Shown in pieces: positions 9,761 to 21,474 of a stretch of DNA of 64,000 bases. A program made the translations under genes and the position numbers. Origin of the DNA: Streptomyces sp. NRRL F-6676 (GTDB lineage Bacteria > Actinomycetota > Actinomycetes > Streptomycetales > Streptomycetaceae). The stretch's first letter is position 1, and every line of letters starts with the position of its first letter. The stretch spans positions 9,815 to 73,814 of the forward strand of contig NZ_JOHS01000028.1 of NCBI RefSeq assembly GCF_000725625.1, written 5' to 3'. A model generated the notes under the pieces. That model had not been told where the DNA came from, did not search any database, and worked only from the letters and a program-made list of their open reading frames with translations.

Positions 9761-11290
9761 TTGACCGCACACGGAGCCAACCCGCTCCGTGACGCCGCGG
9801 ACCGACGGCTCCCGCGTATCGCGGGGCCGTCGGGCCTTGTCATTTTCGGCGTCACGGGGGATCTGTCGCGCAAGAAGCTGATGCCCGCCGTCTACGATCT
9901 GGCCAACCGCGGCCTGCTGCCGCCGGGCTTCTCCCTGGTCGGCTTCGCCCGCCGCGAGTGGGAGCACGAGGACTTCGCGCAGGTCGTGCACGACGCGGTG
10001 AAGGAGCACGCGCGCACGCCCTTCCGCGAGGAGGTCTGGCAGCAGCTCGTCCAGGGCATGCGTTTCGTCCAGGGCACGTTCGACGACGACGAGGCGTTCA
10101 AGCGGCTGCGCGGCACGATCGAGGAGCTGGACAAGGCGCAGGGCACGGGCGGCAACTTCGCCTTCTATCTGTCGGTGCCGCCGAAGTCGTTCCCGGTCGT
10201 CATCCAGCAGCTGAAGAAGCACGGCCTGGCCGACCAGTCGGGCGGCTCCTGGCGGCGCGCGGTGATCGAGAAGCCGTTCGGGCACGATCTCGCCTCCGCC
10301 GAGGAGCTCAACTCGATCGTGCACGAGGTGTTCGGTTCGGACCAGGTGTTCCGGATCGACCACTACCTGGGCAAGGAGACCGTCCAGAACATCCTGGCGC
10401 TGCGCTTCGCCAACCAGATGTTCGAGCCGATCTGGAACCGGTCCTTCGTGGACCATGTGCAGATCACGATGGCCGAGGACATCGGCATCGGCGGCCGGGC
10501 CGGGTACTACGACGGCATCGGCGCCGCCCGTGACGTCATCCAGAACCATCTGCTCCAGCTGATGGCGCTGACCGCGATGGAGGAGCCCGCCTCCTTCGGC
10601 GCGGACGCGCTGGCGGCGGAGAAGACCAAGGTGCTCGGCGCCGTCCGGCTGCCCAAGGACCTCGGTCTGGACACCGTGCGCGGGCAGTACGCGGCCGGCT
10701 GGCAGGGCGGCGAGAAGGCGGTCGGCTACCTCCAGGAGGAGGGCATCGACCCGCAGTCGAAGACCGACACCTACGCGGCGATAAAGCTCGGCATCGACAA
10801 CCGCCGCTGGGCCGGGGTGCCGTTCTATCTGCGCACCGGCAAGCGGCTCGGCCGCCGGGTCACCGAGATCGCGGTGGTCTTCCAGCGGGCCCCGCACTCG
10901 CCGTTCGACACCACCGCCACCGAGGAGCTCGGCTCGAACGCCATCGTCATCCGGGTCCAGCCCGACGAGGGTGTCACGGTCCGCTTCGGCTCCAAGGTGC
11001 CGGGCACGTCGATGGAGATCCGGGACGTGTCCATGGACTTCGCCTACGGCGAGTCCTTCACCGAGTCCAGCCCGGAGGCGTACGAGCGGCTCATCCTGGA
11101 CGTCCTGCTCGGCGACGCCAACCTCTTCCCGCGTACGGAGGAGGTGGAGCTGTCCTGGAAGATCCTCGACCCGATCGAGCGGTACTGGGACACCCACGGC
11201 ACGCCCGCGCAGTACGCCTCGGGCACCTGGGGCCCCGCGGAGGCCGACGAGATGCTGGAGCGAGACGGACGGAGCTGGCGCCGGCCATGA
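9761..11290 (+). CDS. zwf: glucose-6-phosphate 1-dehydrogenase
   Basis: A 509-residue NADP enzyme for the entry step of the oxidative pentose-phosphate pathway. The nucleotide-binding loop reads LVIFGVTGDLSRKKLMPA near residue 30, and the active-site motif RIDHYLGKETVQNI sits near residue 205. The start is a TTG at 9761, 4 bp after the tal stop. It gives LTAHGANPLRDAADRRLP, which agrees with Streptomyces homologues as I recall them; no ATG or GTG lies nearby in frame. The stop overlaps the ATG of opcA by 4 nt. Confidence 0.95.
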   Translation: MTAHGANPLRDAADRRLPRIAGPSGLVIFGVTGDLSRKKLMPAVYDLANRGLLPPGFSLVGFARREWEHEDFAQVVHDAVKEHARTPFREEVWQQLVQGMRFVQGTFDDDEAFKRLRGTIEELDKAQGTGGNFAFYLSVPPKSFPVVIQQLKKHGLADQSGGSWRRAVIEKPFGHDLASAEELNSIVHEVFGSDQVFRIDHYLGKETVQNILALRFANQMFEPIWNRSFVDHVQITMAEDIGIGGRAGYYDGIGAARDVIQNHLLQLMALTAMEEPASFGADALAAEKTKVLGAVRLPKDLGLDTVRGQYAAGWQGGEKAVGYLQEEGIDPQSKTDTYAAIKLGIDNRRWAGVPFYLRTGKRLGRRVTEIAVVFQRAPHSPFDTTATEELGSNAIVIRVQPDEGVTVRFGSKVPGTSMEIRDVSMDFAYGESFTESSPEAYERLILDVLLGDANLFPRTEEVELSWKILDPIERYWDTHGTPAQYASGTWGPAEADEMLERDGRSWRRP

Positions 11291-12336
11291 AGATCGATCT
11301 CACCGACACCACGGCCAGCAAGATCAACAAGGCGCTGGTGCAGGGCCGCCGCGCGATCGGCACCCCGGCCGTCGGACTGGTGCTCACCCTCGTCATCGTC
11401 ACCGACGAGGAGAACGCCTACGACGCGCTGAAGGCCGCCGGCGAGGCCGCGCACGAGCACCCCTCGCGCACGCTGGTCGTCATCAAGCGCGTCTCGCGCA
11501 CCCCCCGGGACCGCACCACGTCCCGGCTGGACGCGGAGGTCCGGCTCGGCGCGGAGGCGGGCACCGGCGAGACGGTGGTGCTGCGGCTGTACGGCGAGGT
11601 GGCCGACCACGCCCAGTCCGTGGTGCTGCCGCTGCTGCTCCCCGACGCGCCCGTCGTCGTCTGGTGGCCGGTCAACGCGCCGCTCGACCCGGCCGGCGAC
11701 CCGCTGGGCGCGCTCGCCCAGCGCCGGGTCACCGACACCTACGCCGCCGAGGAGCCGGTCCGCGAGCTGAGCGCCCGCGCCGACGCCTACACACCCGGCG
11801 ACACCGATCTGTCCTGGACCCGGATCACGCCCTGGCGCTCCATGCTGGCGGCCGCCCTGGACCAGGTCGCCTGCGAGGTGCAGGCGGTCGAGGTGGAGGG
11901 CGAGGAGTCCAATCCGAGCTGCGAGCTGCTGGCCATGTGGCTCGCGGACCGGCTGGACGTGCCGGTGCGGCGGTCGTCGTCCGGCGGCCCCGGTCTCACG
12001 GCGGTCCGGATGTCCACGGACTGCGGCCCGATCACCCTGGACCGCGCCGACGGCCGGCTGGCCACCCTCACCATCGAGGGCCAGCCGGAGCGGGCGGTGG
12101 CGCTCAAGCGCCGTGACACCGCCGAGCTGATCGCGGAGGAGCTGCGCCGGCTCGACCCGGACGACACCTACGCGTCCGCGCTGCGGTTCGGCGTGGAGCG
12201 GCTGCACGCCGGGAACGCGGGCGCGGCGGACGCGGCGTGGGCGGCGGCGGAGAAGGCCGCGGGGGGTGCGCCGGCGGGGAAGTCCGCGGACGCGTCCGCC
12301 GAGGGTTCCGCGGAGAAGGAGGCGGCCGCCAAGTGA
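11287..12336 (+). CDS. opcA: glucose-6-phosphate dehydrogenase assembly protein
   Basis: A 349-residue OpcA, the partner that assembles or allosterically activates Zwf in actinobacteria and cyanobacteria. Typical segments are TLVIVTDEENAYDAL, HPSRTLVVIKR, VVVWWPVNAPLDPAGDPLG, DLSWTRITPWRSMLAAALDQ and a C-terminal AELIAEELRRLDPDDTYASAL. The last 40 residues are an Ala/Gly/Lys-rich low-complexity tail. It is coupled to zwf by an ATGA overlap and to pgl by a GTGA overlap, so Zwf, OpcA and Pgl are made together. Confidence 0.95.
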   Translation: MKIDLTDTTASKINKALVQGRRAIGTPAVGLVLTLVIVTDEENAYDALKAAGEAAHEHPSRTLVVIKRVSRTPRDRTTSRLDAEVRLGAEAGTGETVVLRLYGEVADHAQSVVLPLLLPDAPVVVWWPVNAPLDPAGDPLGALAQRRVTDTYAAEEPVRELSARADAYTPGDTDLSWTRITPWRSMLAAALDQVACEVQAVEVEGEESNPSCELLAMWLADRLDVPVRRSSSGGPGLTAVRMSTDCGPITLDRADGRLATLTIEGQPERAVALKRRDTAELIAEELRRLDPDDTYASALRFGVERLHAGNAGAADAAWAAAEKAAGGAPAGKSADASAEGSAEKEAAAK

Positions 12337-13115
12337 GCACACCGCAACTCGTCGTCCACCGCGACAAGGAACTGATGGCCCAGGCCGCCGCCGCGCGGCT
12401 GATCACCAAGGTCGTCGACGCCCAGGCCTCCACCGGCCACGCCTCCGTCGTGCTGACCGGCGGGCGCAACGGCAACGGCCTGCTGGCCGCGCTCGCCGCC
12501 GCGCCCGCGCGGGACGCGATCGACTGGGGGCGCCTGGACCTGTGGTGGGGCGACGAGCGGTTCCTGCCCGAGGGCGACCCCGAGCGCAACGTCACCCAGG
12601 CGCGCGAGGCGCTCCTCGACGCGGTGCCGCTGGATCCGGAGCGCGTGCACGCCATGCCCGCCTCCGACGGACGGTACGGCTCGGACGTGGAGGCGGCGGC
12701 CGAGGGGTACGCGGCGGAGCTGGCCCGGGCGGCCGGGCCGGGGGACCACGGCGGGGTGCCGGCGTTCGACGTGCTGATGCTGGGCGTCGGGCCCGACACG
12801 CATGTCGCCTCGCTGTTCCCGGAGCTGCCGGCGGTGCGGGAGACCTCGCGGACGGTGGTGGGGGTGCATGGTGCGCCGAAGCCGCCGCCGGTGCGGGTGT
12901 CGCTGACGTTGCCGGCGATCCGTGCCGCACGTGAGGTGTGGTTGCTGGCGGCGGGCGAGGACAAGGCGGGGGCGGTGAAGATCGCCCTGTCGGGCGCGGG
13001 CGAGATCCAGGCACCGGCGGCGGGAGCCTACGGCACCGCCCGGACCCTGTGGCTCCTGGACGAGCCCGCGGCCTCGCAACTCCCGCGCTCGCTGTACCCG
13101 CCGGCGTCGGCGTAG
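12333..13115 (+). CDS. pgl: 6-phosphogluconolactonase
   Basis: A 260-residue enzyme that hydrolyses 6-phosphogluconolactone made by Zwf. Family signatures are VVLTGGRNGNGLLAAL near residue 36, LDLWWGDERFLPEGDPERN near 70, MLGVGPDTHVASLFP near 150 and a C-terminal VSLTLPAIRAAREVWLLAAG. The GTG at 12333 overlaps the opcA stop. It is the last gene of the operon and is followed by a large composite hairpin (repeat copy C) that separates it from convergent pgi. Confidence 0.95.
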   Translation: MSTPQLVVHRDKELMAQAAAARLITKVVDAQASTGHASVVLTGGRNGNGLLAALAAAPARDAIDWGRLDLWWGDERFLPEGDPERNVTQAREALLDAVPLDPERVHAMPASDGRYGSDVEAAAEGYAAELARAAGPGDHGGVPAFDVLMLGVGPDTHVASLFPELPAVRETSRTVVGVHGAPKPPPVRVSLTLPAIRAAREVWLLAAGEDKAGAVKIALSGAGEIQAPAAGAYGTARTLWLLDEPAASQLPRSLYPPASA

Positions 13116-13118
13116 GAG

Positions 13119-13297
13119 GTTTTCGCCCCCGCCGCCCCTACCCGTCCCATCCCTTCAAGGGGCTCCGCCCCTTGGACCCCGTTGCGCAGTTCCCCGCGCC
13201 CCTGGATCAGGGGCGCGGGGAACTGCGCGATCTTTTCGGGGGTCCGGGGGCTTGCCCCGGGTTGGGACGGGAAGGGGCGGCGGGGGCGAGGAAAATC
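13119..13297. repeat. dispersed palindromic repeat, copy C (complete), bidirectional terminator
   Basis: This is the full form of the family. A 21-bp perfect stem (13184-13204 / 13208-13228, loop GAT) is nested inside an outer inverted repeat in which CGCCCCCGCCGCCCCTACCC at the left is mirrored by AAGGGGCGGCGGGGGCGAGG at the right. A CAAGGGGCTCCGCCCCTTG hairpin lies inside the left half. It occupies the entire pgl/pgi convergent gap and should end transcription from both sides. Confidence 0.85.
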
Positions 13298-13298
13298 C

Positions 13299-14951
13299 CT
13301 ACCGCCCGCGCAGCGCCCGGTACTTGGCGACCAGCGCGCGGCTGGACGCGTCGAGCCCCGGCACGTCCGCCCCCTCCGTCAGCGCCGGCTCCACCCGCTT
13401 CGCCAGCACCTTCCCCAGCTCGACCCCCCACTGGTCGAACGAGTCGATCCCCCACACCGCGCCCTGCACGAACACCTTGTGCTCGTACAGCGCGATGAGC
13501 TGCCCCAGCACCGACGGCGTCAGCTCGCGCGCGAGGATCGTCGTCGTGGGGTGGTTCCCGCGGAACGTCCGCGGCGCCACCTGCTCCTCCGGGACCCCTT
13601 CCGCCCGCACTTCCTCCGCCGTCTTCCCGAACGCCAACGCCTGCGTCTGCGCGAAGAAGTTCGCCATCAGCAGGTCGTGCTGCGCCTTCAGCTCCTCGCT
13701 CAGCTCCGCCACCGGCTCGGCGAAGCCGATGAAGTCGGCGGGGATGAGCTTCGTCCCCTGGTGGATCAACTGGTAGTACGCGTGCTGCCCGTTCGTGCCG
13801 GGCGTCCCCCACACCACGGGCCCCGTCTCCCACTCCACCGGCCGCCCGTCCCGGTCCACGGACTTGCCGTTGGACTCCATGTCGAGCTGCTGGAGGTAGG
13901 CCGTGAACCGCGAGAGATAGTGCGAGTACGGCAGCACCGCGTGCGACTGCGCCCCATGGAAGTTCCCGTACCAGATCCCCAGCAGTCCAAGGAGCAACGG
14001 CACATTGGACTCGGCCGGAGCCGTACGGAAGTGCTCGTCGACCAGCCGGAAACCGTCCAGCATCTCGCGGAACCGGTCGGGACCGATCGCGATCATCAGG
14101 GACAGGCCGATCGCCGAGTCGTACGAGTACCGCCCGCCGACCCAGTCCCAGAACTCGAACATGTTGGCGGTGTCGATGCCGAAGTCGGCGACCTTCTCCG
14201 CGTTCGTCGAGAGCGCCACGAAGTGCTTGGCGACGGCGTCCTGACCGGCCTTCAGCTCGCCCAGCAGCCAGTTGCGGGCGGAGGTGGCGTTGGTGATCGT
14301 CTCGATGGTGGTGAACGTCTTGGAGGCGATGACGAACAGCGTCTCGGCGGCGTCCAGGTCGCGGATGGCCTCGTGCAGGTCCGCGCCGTCGACGTTCGAC
14401 ACGAACCGGACGGTGAGGTCGCGGTCGGTGAAGGCGCGCAGCGCCTCGTAGGCCATCGCGGGGCCCAGGTCCGAGCCGCCGATGCCGATGTTGACGACGT
14501 TCTTGATGCGCCGGCCGGTGTGCCCGGTCCACTCCCCCGAGCGGACCCGCCCGGCGAAGTCGGCCATCTTGTCGAGGACGGCGTGCACGGCCGGGACGAC
14601 GTTCTCGCCGTCCACCTCGATCACCGCGTCGCGCGGGGCGCGCAGCGCGGTGTGCAGGACGGCCCGGTTCTCCGTGGTGTTGATGCGCTCGCCGCGGAAC
14701 ATCGCGTCCCGCAGCCCGAACACGTCGGTGGCGGCGGCCAGCTCGCGCAGCAGCCGCAGGGTGTCGTCGGTGACGAGCTGCTTGGAGTAGTCGACGTAGA
14801 GGTCGCCGACCTGGAGGGTGTAGCCGGTGCCGCGCGCGGGGTCGGCCTCGAACAGCTCCCGCAGGTGGGTGCCGGCCAGTTCCTCGCGGTGCGCGGCCAG
14901 CGCGGACCACTCGGGTGTGCGGTCGAGCCGGGTACGGCTGTCTGCGTTCAT
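13299..14951 (-). CDS. pgi: glucose-6-phosphate isomerase
   Basis: A 550-residue enzyme that interconverts glucose-6-P and fructose-6-P. It contains [16 protein letters not shown] near residue 78, [18 protein letters not shown] near 150, [16 protein letters not shown] near 265, [20 protein letters not shown] near 380 and the C-terminal [17 protein letters not shown], which correspond to both PROSITE PGI signatures. Full length. It is convergent with the pentose-phosphate operon, which places the glycolytic branch point beside the oxidative branch. Confidence 0.97.
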   Translation of the reverse strand: MNADSRTRLDRTPEWSALAAHREELAGTHLRELFEADPARGTGYTLQVGDLYVDYSKQLVTDDTLRLLRELAAATDVFGLRDAMFRGERINTTENRAVLHTALRAPRDAVIEVDGENVVPAVHAVLDKMADFAGRVRSGEWTGHTGRRIKNVVNIGIGGSDLGPAMAYEALRAFTDRDLTVRFVSNVDGADLHEAIRDLDAAETLFVIASKTFTTIETITNATSARNWLLGELKAGQDAVAKHFVALSTNAEKVADFGIDTANMFEFWDWVGGRYSYDSAIGLSLMIAIGPDRFREMLDGFRLVDEHFRTAPAESNVPLLLGLLGIWYGNFHGAQSHAVLPYSHYLSRFTAYLQQLDMESNGKSVDRDGRPVEWETGPVVWGTPGTNGQHAYYQLIHQGTKLIPADFIGFAEPVAELSEELKAQHDLLMANFFAQTQALAFGKTAEEVRAEGVPEEQVAPRTFRGNHPTTTILARELTPSVLGQLIALYEHKVFVQGAVWGIDSFDQWGVELGKVLAKRVEPALTEGADVPGLDASSRALVAKYRALRGR

Positions 14952-15084
14952 CTCGGACTTCCGCCTTCTTCCTTGCCTTGCCTGTGCGTGCTGTGCCCCG
15001 CTGCCGGTCCCAACCTAATTGATCAGGGCATGCGAACGGGCCACGACGCCGTCACCGACAGGCGTGCGGCTCGGGAGAGGACTG

Positions 15085-15114
15085 CGGCCAGACACCTTCG
15101 TAGGTGCCTGGCCG
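15085..15114 (-). terminator. hairpin after the RbpA-family gene
   Basis: CGGCCAGACACCT and AGGTGCCTGGCCG form a 13-bp stem with one mismatch and loop TCGT. It lies just past the stop of the minus-strand RbpA-family gene and upstream of pgi. Confidence 0.7.
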
Positions 15115-15125
15115 TTGTCGTCGCC

Positions 15126-15461
15126 CTAGATCTCGCCCCGCAGCTTCGCGAGCGCCTCCGCGAGGATCGCCTCGCCGTCCGCGTCGCTGCGCCGCTCCCG
15201 TACGTAGGCGAGGTGCGTCTTGTACGGTTCCGTGCGCGGGGGGTCCGGCGGGTTGTCCCGGTCCTGTCCGGCGGGGAAGCCGCAGCGCGGGCAGTCCCAG
15301 GTGTCGGGGACCTGCGCGTCGCTGGCGAAGCTCGGCTGCGTCTCGTGCCCGTTGGAGCACCAGAAGGAGATGCGCAGACGCGGCGCGGACTCGCCGCGCT
15401 CGGCCTCGCCCATCGGGCCGGCCCCGACCCGGCTTCCTCGGATCGCGTTGCCACTTGCCAC
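15126..15461 (-). CDS. RbpA-family RNA polymerase-binding protein (paralogue)
   Basis: A 111-residue protein that resembles the RNA polymerase/sigma-binding activator RbpA throughout. It has an N-terminal AIRGSRVG segment (RGTRLV in RbpA), a zinc-ribbon-like core with FWCSNGHETQPSF and WDCPRCG, and a C-terminal helix YVRERRSDADGEAILAEAL that keeps the two arginines (ERR) RbpA uses to contact the sigma factor. It lacks the C-terminal tail of S. coelicolor RbpA. I read it as the paralogue seen beside RbpA in many streptomycetes rather than the main RbpA. The GTG start is preceded by AGGGAG. It is monocistronic with its own terminator. Confidence 0.8.
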   Translation of the reverse strand: MASGNAIRGSRVGAGPMGEAERGESAPRLRISFWCSNGHETQPSFASDAQVPDTWDCPRCGFPAGQDRDNPPDPPRTEPYKTHLAYVRERRSDADGEAILAEALAKLRGEI

Positions 15462-15632
15462 GGTCGTAACTCCCTGCGTGATGGTGCCGCGAAGCGAGTC
15501 GGCGTTCCGCTTCGCTGCGAGCGCCTCAGTCTACGTAAGGCCCAACGCGCGTCCAGTGAGGGGAGTTACCCCCCGGCCCCGGACGCAACCCCATGATAGG
15601 CCGCGTCCCAAGGGCTGGTCGTGGGCTCCGGA

Positions 15633-15869
15633 CTAGTGATTGCCCTTCATCACCAGACCGAGGACGATAATGCACGCGAACCACAGCAGACCGACCACGA
15701 CGGTGATGCGGTCCAGGTTGCGCTCGGCGACCGAGGAGCCGCCGACGGACGACTGCATGCCGCCACCGAACATGTCGGAGAGACCGCCGCCCTTCCCCTT
15801 GTGCATCAGCACCAGCAGCATCAGCAGCAGGCTGAACACGATCAGGGCGATTGAGAACCCCAGAACCAC
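15633..15869 (-). CDS. secG: preprotein translocase subunit SecG
   Basis: A 78-residue SecYEG accessory subunit. It has two transmembrane helices (FSIALIVFSLLLMLLVLM and ITVVVGLLWFACIIVLGLV) joined by a Gly/Ser-rich loop with the conserved HKGKGGGLSDMFGGG motif. The GTG start fits normal SecG length. It is the last gene of gap-pgk-tpiA-secG, 115 bp after tpiA, an arrangement common in actinobacteria. Confidence 0.95.
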   Translation of the reverse strand: MVLGFSIALIVFSLLLMLLVLMHKGKGGGLSDMFGGGMQSSVGGSSVAERNLDRITVVVGLLWFACIIVLGLVMKGNH

Positions 15870-15984
15870 GGCTGGACCAACTTCCTCGGATGCGGATGAA
15901 CGACGGGGGCCGGTGGCCGTGCGGCACGGCGCACGGTGGCCACTGGCCCCCGCAAGGGTACGACGGATCGCCGCTAGGGCGTAC

Positions 15985-16761
<777 letters not shown>

Positions 16762-16767
16762 ACGGGG

Positions 16768-17979
16768 TCAGTCCTCCAGTGCGGCGAGGCCGGGGAGCGT
16801 CTTGCCCTCGAGGTATTCGAGGGAGGCGCCGCCACCGGTCGAGATGTGGCCGAATGCGTTCTCGTCGAAGCCCAGGGTGCGCACGGCCGCGGCGGAGTCT
16901 CCGCCGCCGACGACGGTGAAACCGTCCGAGTCGATGAGAGCCTGGGCGACCGCCTTGGTGCCCTCGGCGTAGTCGGGGTGCTCGAAGACGCCCATGGGGC
17001 CGTTCCAGAAGACGGTCGCGGCGTCGGCGAGCTTGCTCGCGTACAGTGCGCCGGTCTTCGGGCCGATGTCCAGGCCCAGCTGTCCCTCGGGCATCTTGTC
17101 GGCGTCGACGGCGGAGTGCTCGGTGGACGCCTTGGCCTTCAGGTCCGGGAAGCCCGGGGAGACCACGACGTCGATCGGGAGCACCAGCTCGACGCCCTGC
17201 TTCTCGGCGCGCTCCAGGTACTCGGTCACGGCCGGGATCTGGTCCTCCTGCAAGAGGGAGGCGCCGACCTCGTGGCCCTGGGCCTTGAGGAAGGTGAAGG
17301 CCATGCCGCCGCCGATGAGGATGCGGTCGGCCTTGTCGAGCAGCTGGTCGATCACGGCGAGCTTGTCGGAGACCTTGGAGCCGCCGAGCGCCACGACGTA
17401 GGGGCGCTTGACGTCCTCGGTGAGCTTCTTGAGGACGCCGACCTCGGTGGCGATCAGGTAGCCGGCGTAGTGCGGCAGCCGCTCGGGCAGGTCGAAGACG
17501 GAGGCGTGCTTGCGGTGCACCGCGCCGAAGCCGTCGCCGACGTACACGTCGGCGAGGCCGGCCAGCATGTCGGCGAAGGCGGCGCGCTCGGCGTCGTCCT
17601 TGGCGGTCTCCCCGGCGTTGAAGCGCAGGTTCTCCAGGACGGCGACCTGTCCGTCGGCGAGGCCGGAGACGGTGGACTCGGCGGACTCGCCGACCGTGTC
17701 CGCCGCGAAGGCGACCTCCGCGCCGAGGAGTTCACCGAGGCGGGCGGCGGCCGGGGCGAGGGAGAAGGCGGGGTCAGGGGCGCCCTTGGGGCGGCCCAGG
17801 TGCGAGGCGACGATCACCCGGGCGCCCGCCTCGGCCAGGGCCTTGACCGTGGGCAGGACGGCGCGGATGCGGCCGTCGTCGGTGATCGTGGTGCCGGCCA
17901 GCGGGACGTTGAGGTCGGCGCGGACGAAGACGCGCTTGCCCGCGACACCGTCCGAGAGGAGTTCGTCGATCGTCTTCAT
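16768..17979 (-). CDS. pgk: phosphoglycerate kinase
   Basis: A 403-residue glycolytic kinase that makes ATP from 1,3-bisphosphoglycerate. Signature segments are VFVRADLNVPLAGT near residue 18, SHLGRPKGAPDP near 60, DGFGAVHRKHASV near 155, ALGGSKVSDKLAVI near 200 and the nucleotide loop VVGGGDSAAAVRTLG near 365. It lies between gap (147 bp upstream, with an intervening hairpin) and tpiA (6 bp downstream). Confidence 0.97.
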   Translation of the reverse strand: MKTIDELLSDGVAGKRVFVRADLNVPLAGTTITDDGRIRAVLPTVKALAEAGARVIVASHLGRPKGAPDPAFSLAPAAARLGELLGAEVAFAADTVGESAESTVSGLADGQVAVLENLRFNAGETAKDDAERAAFADMLAGLADVYVGDGFGAVHRKHASVFDLPERLPHYAGYLIATEVGVLKKLTEDVKRPYVVALGGSKVSDKLAVIDQLLDKADRILIGGGMAFTFLKAQGHEVGASLLQEDQIPAVTEYLERAEKQGVELVLPIDVVVSPGFPDLKAKASTEHSAVDADKMPEGQLGLDIGPKTGALYASKLADAATVFWNGPMGVFEHPDYAEGTKAVAQALIDSDGFTVVGGGDSAAAVRTLGFDENAFGHISTGGGASLEYLEGKTLPGLAALED

Positions 17980-18057
17980 GCAGGGGCTCCCTGGTGCTGT
18001 GGATCGCGTCGGTCGGTCTGATCGCGGCGATCGGCCGGCGATCGCCGGACGCGCGTC

Positions 18058-18095
18058 AGGGCTCGGACGGCGCGTCCTTGCGCCGTCCGAGCCCT
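18058..18095 (-). terminator. intercistronic 16-bp hairpin between gap and pgk
   Basis: The arms 18058-18073 and 18080-18095 pair perfectly (AGGGCTCGGACGGCGC / GCGCCGTCCGAGCCCT) around loop GTCCTT. The hairpin lies within the presumed gap-pgk-tpiA-secG operon. It is either a partial terminator that reduces pgk relative to gap or an RNA-processing/stability element for the gap transcript. Confidence 0.75.
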
Positions 18096-18126
18096 GCTGC
18101 GCATCGAGGTGTCTGCTCCCGGTCGA

Positions 18127-19200
<1,074 letters not shown>

Positions 19201-19402
19201 CTACGACCCTACCTCCCCAGGGGCCCCCGGGTGACATTGAGACGCCCCGTATGCGGCGGGGCGGCGTGTACCGGTCAGTAGGGGTACGGATCACCCGGAA
19301 CCGTCGGCTGTTCAGCCCTTCGGGCGGGCTTTCGGGCGGGCCTCCGGGTGAGGCGGTCAACTGGAGGCTGACGGTGGGGCGGTCGCCGCGGCCGGCCGCC
19401 GC

Positions 19403-20392
19403 TCAGCCCACGAGGTTGTCCGCCATCTCCTCCGTCAGATTGGACTCCGTGCCCGGGATGCCGAGGTCGGAGGCGCGCTTGTCGGCCATGGCGAGCAGCC
19501 GGCGGATCCGGCCGGCCACCGCGTCCTTGGTCAGCGGCGGGTCGGCGAGCGCGCCGAGCTCCTCCAGGGAGGCCTGCTTGTGCTCCATGCGCAGCCGTCC
19601 GGCGGCGGCGAGGTGCTCGGGAACGTCGTCGGCGAGGATCTCCAGCGCGCGCTGCACTCGGGCGCCGGCGGCGACGGCCGCGCGGGCCGAGCGGCGCAGG
19701 TTGGCGTCGTCGAAGTTGGCGAGCCGGTTGGCGGTGGCGCGGACCTCGCGCCGCATCCGGCGCTCCTCCCAGGCGAGCACCGACTCGTGCGCGCCGAGCC
19801 GGGTGAGGAGCGCGCCGATCGCGTCGCCGTCGCGGACCACGACCCGGTCGACGCCGCGCACCTCACGGGCCTTGGCGGCGATGGAGAGCCGGCGGGCGGC
19901 GCCGACCAGGGCGAGCGCGGCCTCCGGGCCCGGGCAGGTGACCTCCAGGGAGGAGGAGCGGCCGGGCTCGGTGAGCGAGCCGTGGGCGAGGAAGGCACCG
20001 CGCCAGGCGGCCTCGGCGTCGCAGGTGGCCCCCGAGACCACCTGCGGCGGCAGACCCCGGATCGGGCGGCCCCGGCCGTCGACCAGGCCGGTCTGGCGGG
20101 CCAGCTGGTCGCCGCCCGCGACCACCCGGACCACGTAGCGCGAGCCGCGGCGCAGGCCGCCGGGGGCCATCACGATCAGTTCGGAGCTGTGGCCGAAGAT
20201 CTCCAGGATGTCCCGCTTGAGGCGGCGGGCCGCCATCGCGGTGTCCAGCTCCGCCTCGATCACGATGCGGCCGCTGACCAGGTGCAGACCGCCCGCGAAC
20301 CGCAGGATCGCCGAGACCTCCGCCTTTCTGCAGCAGGTCCGGGTGACGGGTAGCCGGGAGATCTCGTCCTTCACCGCTGCCGTCATCGCCAT
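19403..20392 (-). CDS. whiA: sporulation transcription factor WhiA
   Basis: A 329-residue regulator required, with WhiB, for septation of aerial hyphae. It has an N-terminal LAGLIDADG-homing-endonuclease-like domain (about residues 1-200; [34 protein letters not shown]) and a C-terminal HTH domain ([28 protein letters not shown]). Length is normal. ATG 20392 overlaps the 3' end of yvcK by 10 nt; a second ATG two codons later is an alternative. It is the last gene of the overlapping cluster uvrC-rapZ-yvcK-whiA. Confidence 0.97.
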   Translation of the reverse strand: MAMTAAVKDEISRLPVTRTCCRKAEVSAILRFAGGLHLVSGRIVIEAELDTAMAARRLKRDILEIFGHSSELIVMAPGGLRRGSRYVVRVVAGGDQLARQTGLVDGRGRPIRGLPPQVVSGATCDAEAAWRGAFLAHGSLTEPGRSSSLEVTCPGPEAALALVGAARRLSIAAKAREVRGVDRVVVRDGDAIGALLTRLGAHESVLAWEERRMRREVRATANRLANFDDANLRRSARAAVAAGARVQRALEILADDVPEHLAAAGRLRMEHKQASLEELGALADPPLTKDAVAGRIRRLLAMADKRASDLGIPGTESNLTEEMADNLVG

Positions 20393-21474
20393 GGGCCGAT
20401 CCTTCCATGCATCCGAAAAATACGGTCGTACGCGGCGGCCAACAGCTCCGGGTCGTGCCGCGGAGTGCCGTCGGTCCGGGCCACCGGCGCCAGCTCGACC
20501 GCGGCGCCGAACCGCTGGGCGGCAGCGGTCAGCACCTCGCGGTCGGGCACGGCGGCCTCGTCGGCCAGCACCACGTCCAGGGCGAGTTTAGGGGCGTGTC
20601 GTGCCAAAACCTCCAAATGACGCTGCGGGGAGAAGCCTTCGGTTTCTCCGGGCTGCGGGACGAGGTTCAGCGAGAGGACCCGGCGGGCCTTGGTCGCGGT
20701 CAGCGCGTCCAGCAGCTGGGGCACCAGCAGGTGCGGGATGACGGAGGAGAACCAGGAGCCGGGGCCGAGCACCACCCAGTCGGCGTCAAGGACCGCCTCG
20801 ACCGCCTCGGGGACGGCCGGCGGGTCGTTCGGCACGAGGTGCACGGACTGCACCTCGCCGGGGGTGAGGGCGACGGTGGCCTGGCCGCGGACGGTGTCCA
20901 CGTCGTCGGGCCGTTCCGGGTCGTGGCCCCTGACCAGGGCCTGGAGCTCCAGCGGTACGGCGGACATGGGCAGCACCCTGCCGTGCGCGCCGAGCAGCCG
21001 GCCGACCAGGTCGAGGGCCTGGACGTGGTCGCCGAGCTGTTCCCACAGGGCGACGATCAGCAGATTGCCGACCGCGTGTTCGTGCAGGTCGCCCTGGGAC
21101 TGGAAGCGGTGCTGGATGACGCGGGCCCAGGTCTGGCCCCAGTCGTCGTCCCCGCACAGCGCGGCCAGCGCCTTGCGCAGGTCACCGGGCGGCAGGACGC
21201 CCAGTTCGTCGCGGAGCCGGCCGCTGGAACCGCCGTCGTCGGCGACGGTGACGACGGCGGTGAGGTCGCCGGTGATCCGGCGCAGCGCGGCGAGCGAGGC
21301 GGACAGCCCCATGCCGCCGCCGAGGGCGACCACCTTGGGCTGGGTGCCGCGGCGGCGCGGCTTGCCGCCGCGCGCCTCGACGGGCCGGGCGGGGCGGCCC
21401 TCGGCCGGGCGGCCGCCGCGGCCCTCGGGCACCACCCGGCGCAGCCGGCTCAGCCGCGGAGTACGTCCGGTCAC
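20383..21474 (-). CDS. yvcK: YvcK/MgfK family protein (gluconeogenesis factor)
   Basis: A 363-residue protein of the CofD-like/YvcK family, which binds UDP-sugars and links carbon status to cell-envelope growth in other bacteria. It shows [19 protein letters not shown] near residue 48 and [19 protein letters not shown] near 72, then [15 protein letters not shown] and [19 protein letters not shown]. The N-terminal 45 residues are a basic Arg/Gly/Pro-rich extension. The GTG at 21474 overlaps the rapZ stop (GTGA), and the end overlaps whiA, so translation is coupled along the operon. Confidence 0.93.
   Translation of the reverse strand: MTGRTPRLSRLRRVVPEGRGGRPAEGRPARPVEARGGKPRRRGTQPKVVALGGGMGLSASLAALRRITGDLTAVVTVADDGGSSGRLRDELGVLPPGDLRKALAALCGDDDWGQTWARVIQHRFQSQGDLHEHAVGNLLIVALWEQLGDHVQALDLVGRLLGAHGRVLPMSAVPLELQALVRGHDPERPDDVDTVRGQATVALTPGEVQSVHLVPNDPPAVPEAVEAVLDADWVVLGPGSWFSSVIPHLLVPQLLDALTATKARRVLSLNLVPQPGETEGFSPQRHLEVLARHAPKLALDVVLADEAAVPDREVLTAAAQRFGAAVELAPVARTDGTPRHDPELLAAAYDRIFRMHGRIGPWR

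Noticed and set aside
13182..15596. Long plus-strand open frame opposite pgi and the RbpA-family gene
   Set aside because: It is a GC-rich antisense shadow full of Arg/Gly/Val with no domain; pgi and the RbpA-family gene explain the region. The same holds for frames opposite pgk/tpiA (15640-18021), uvrB (37867-40182) and uvrA (27722-30019).
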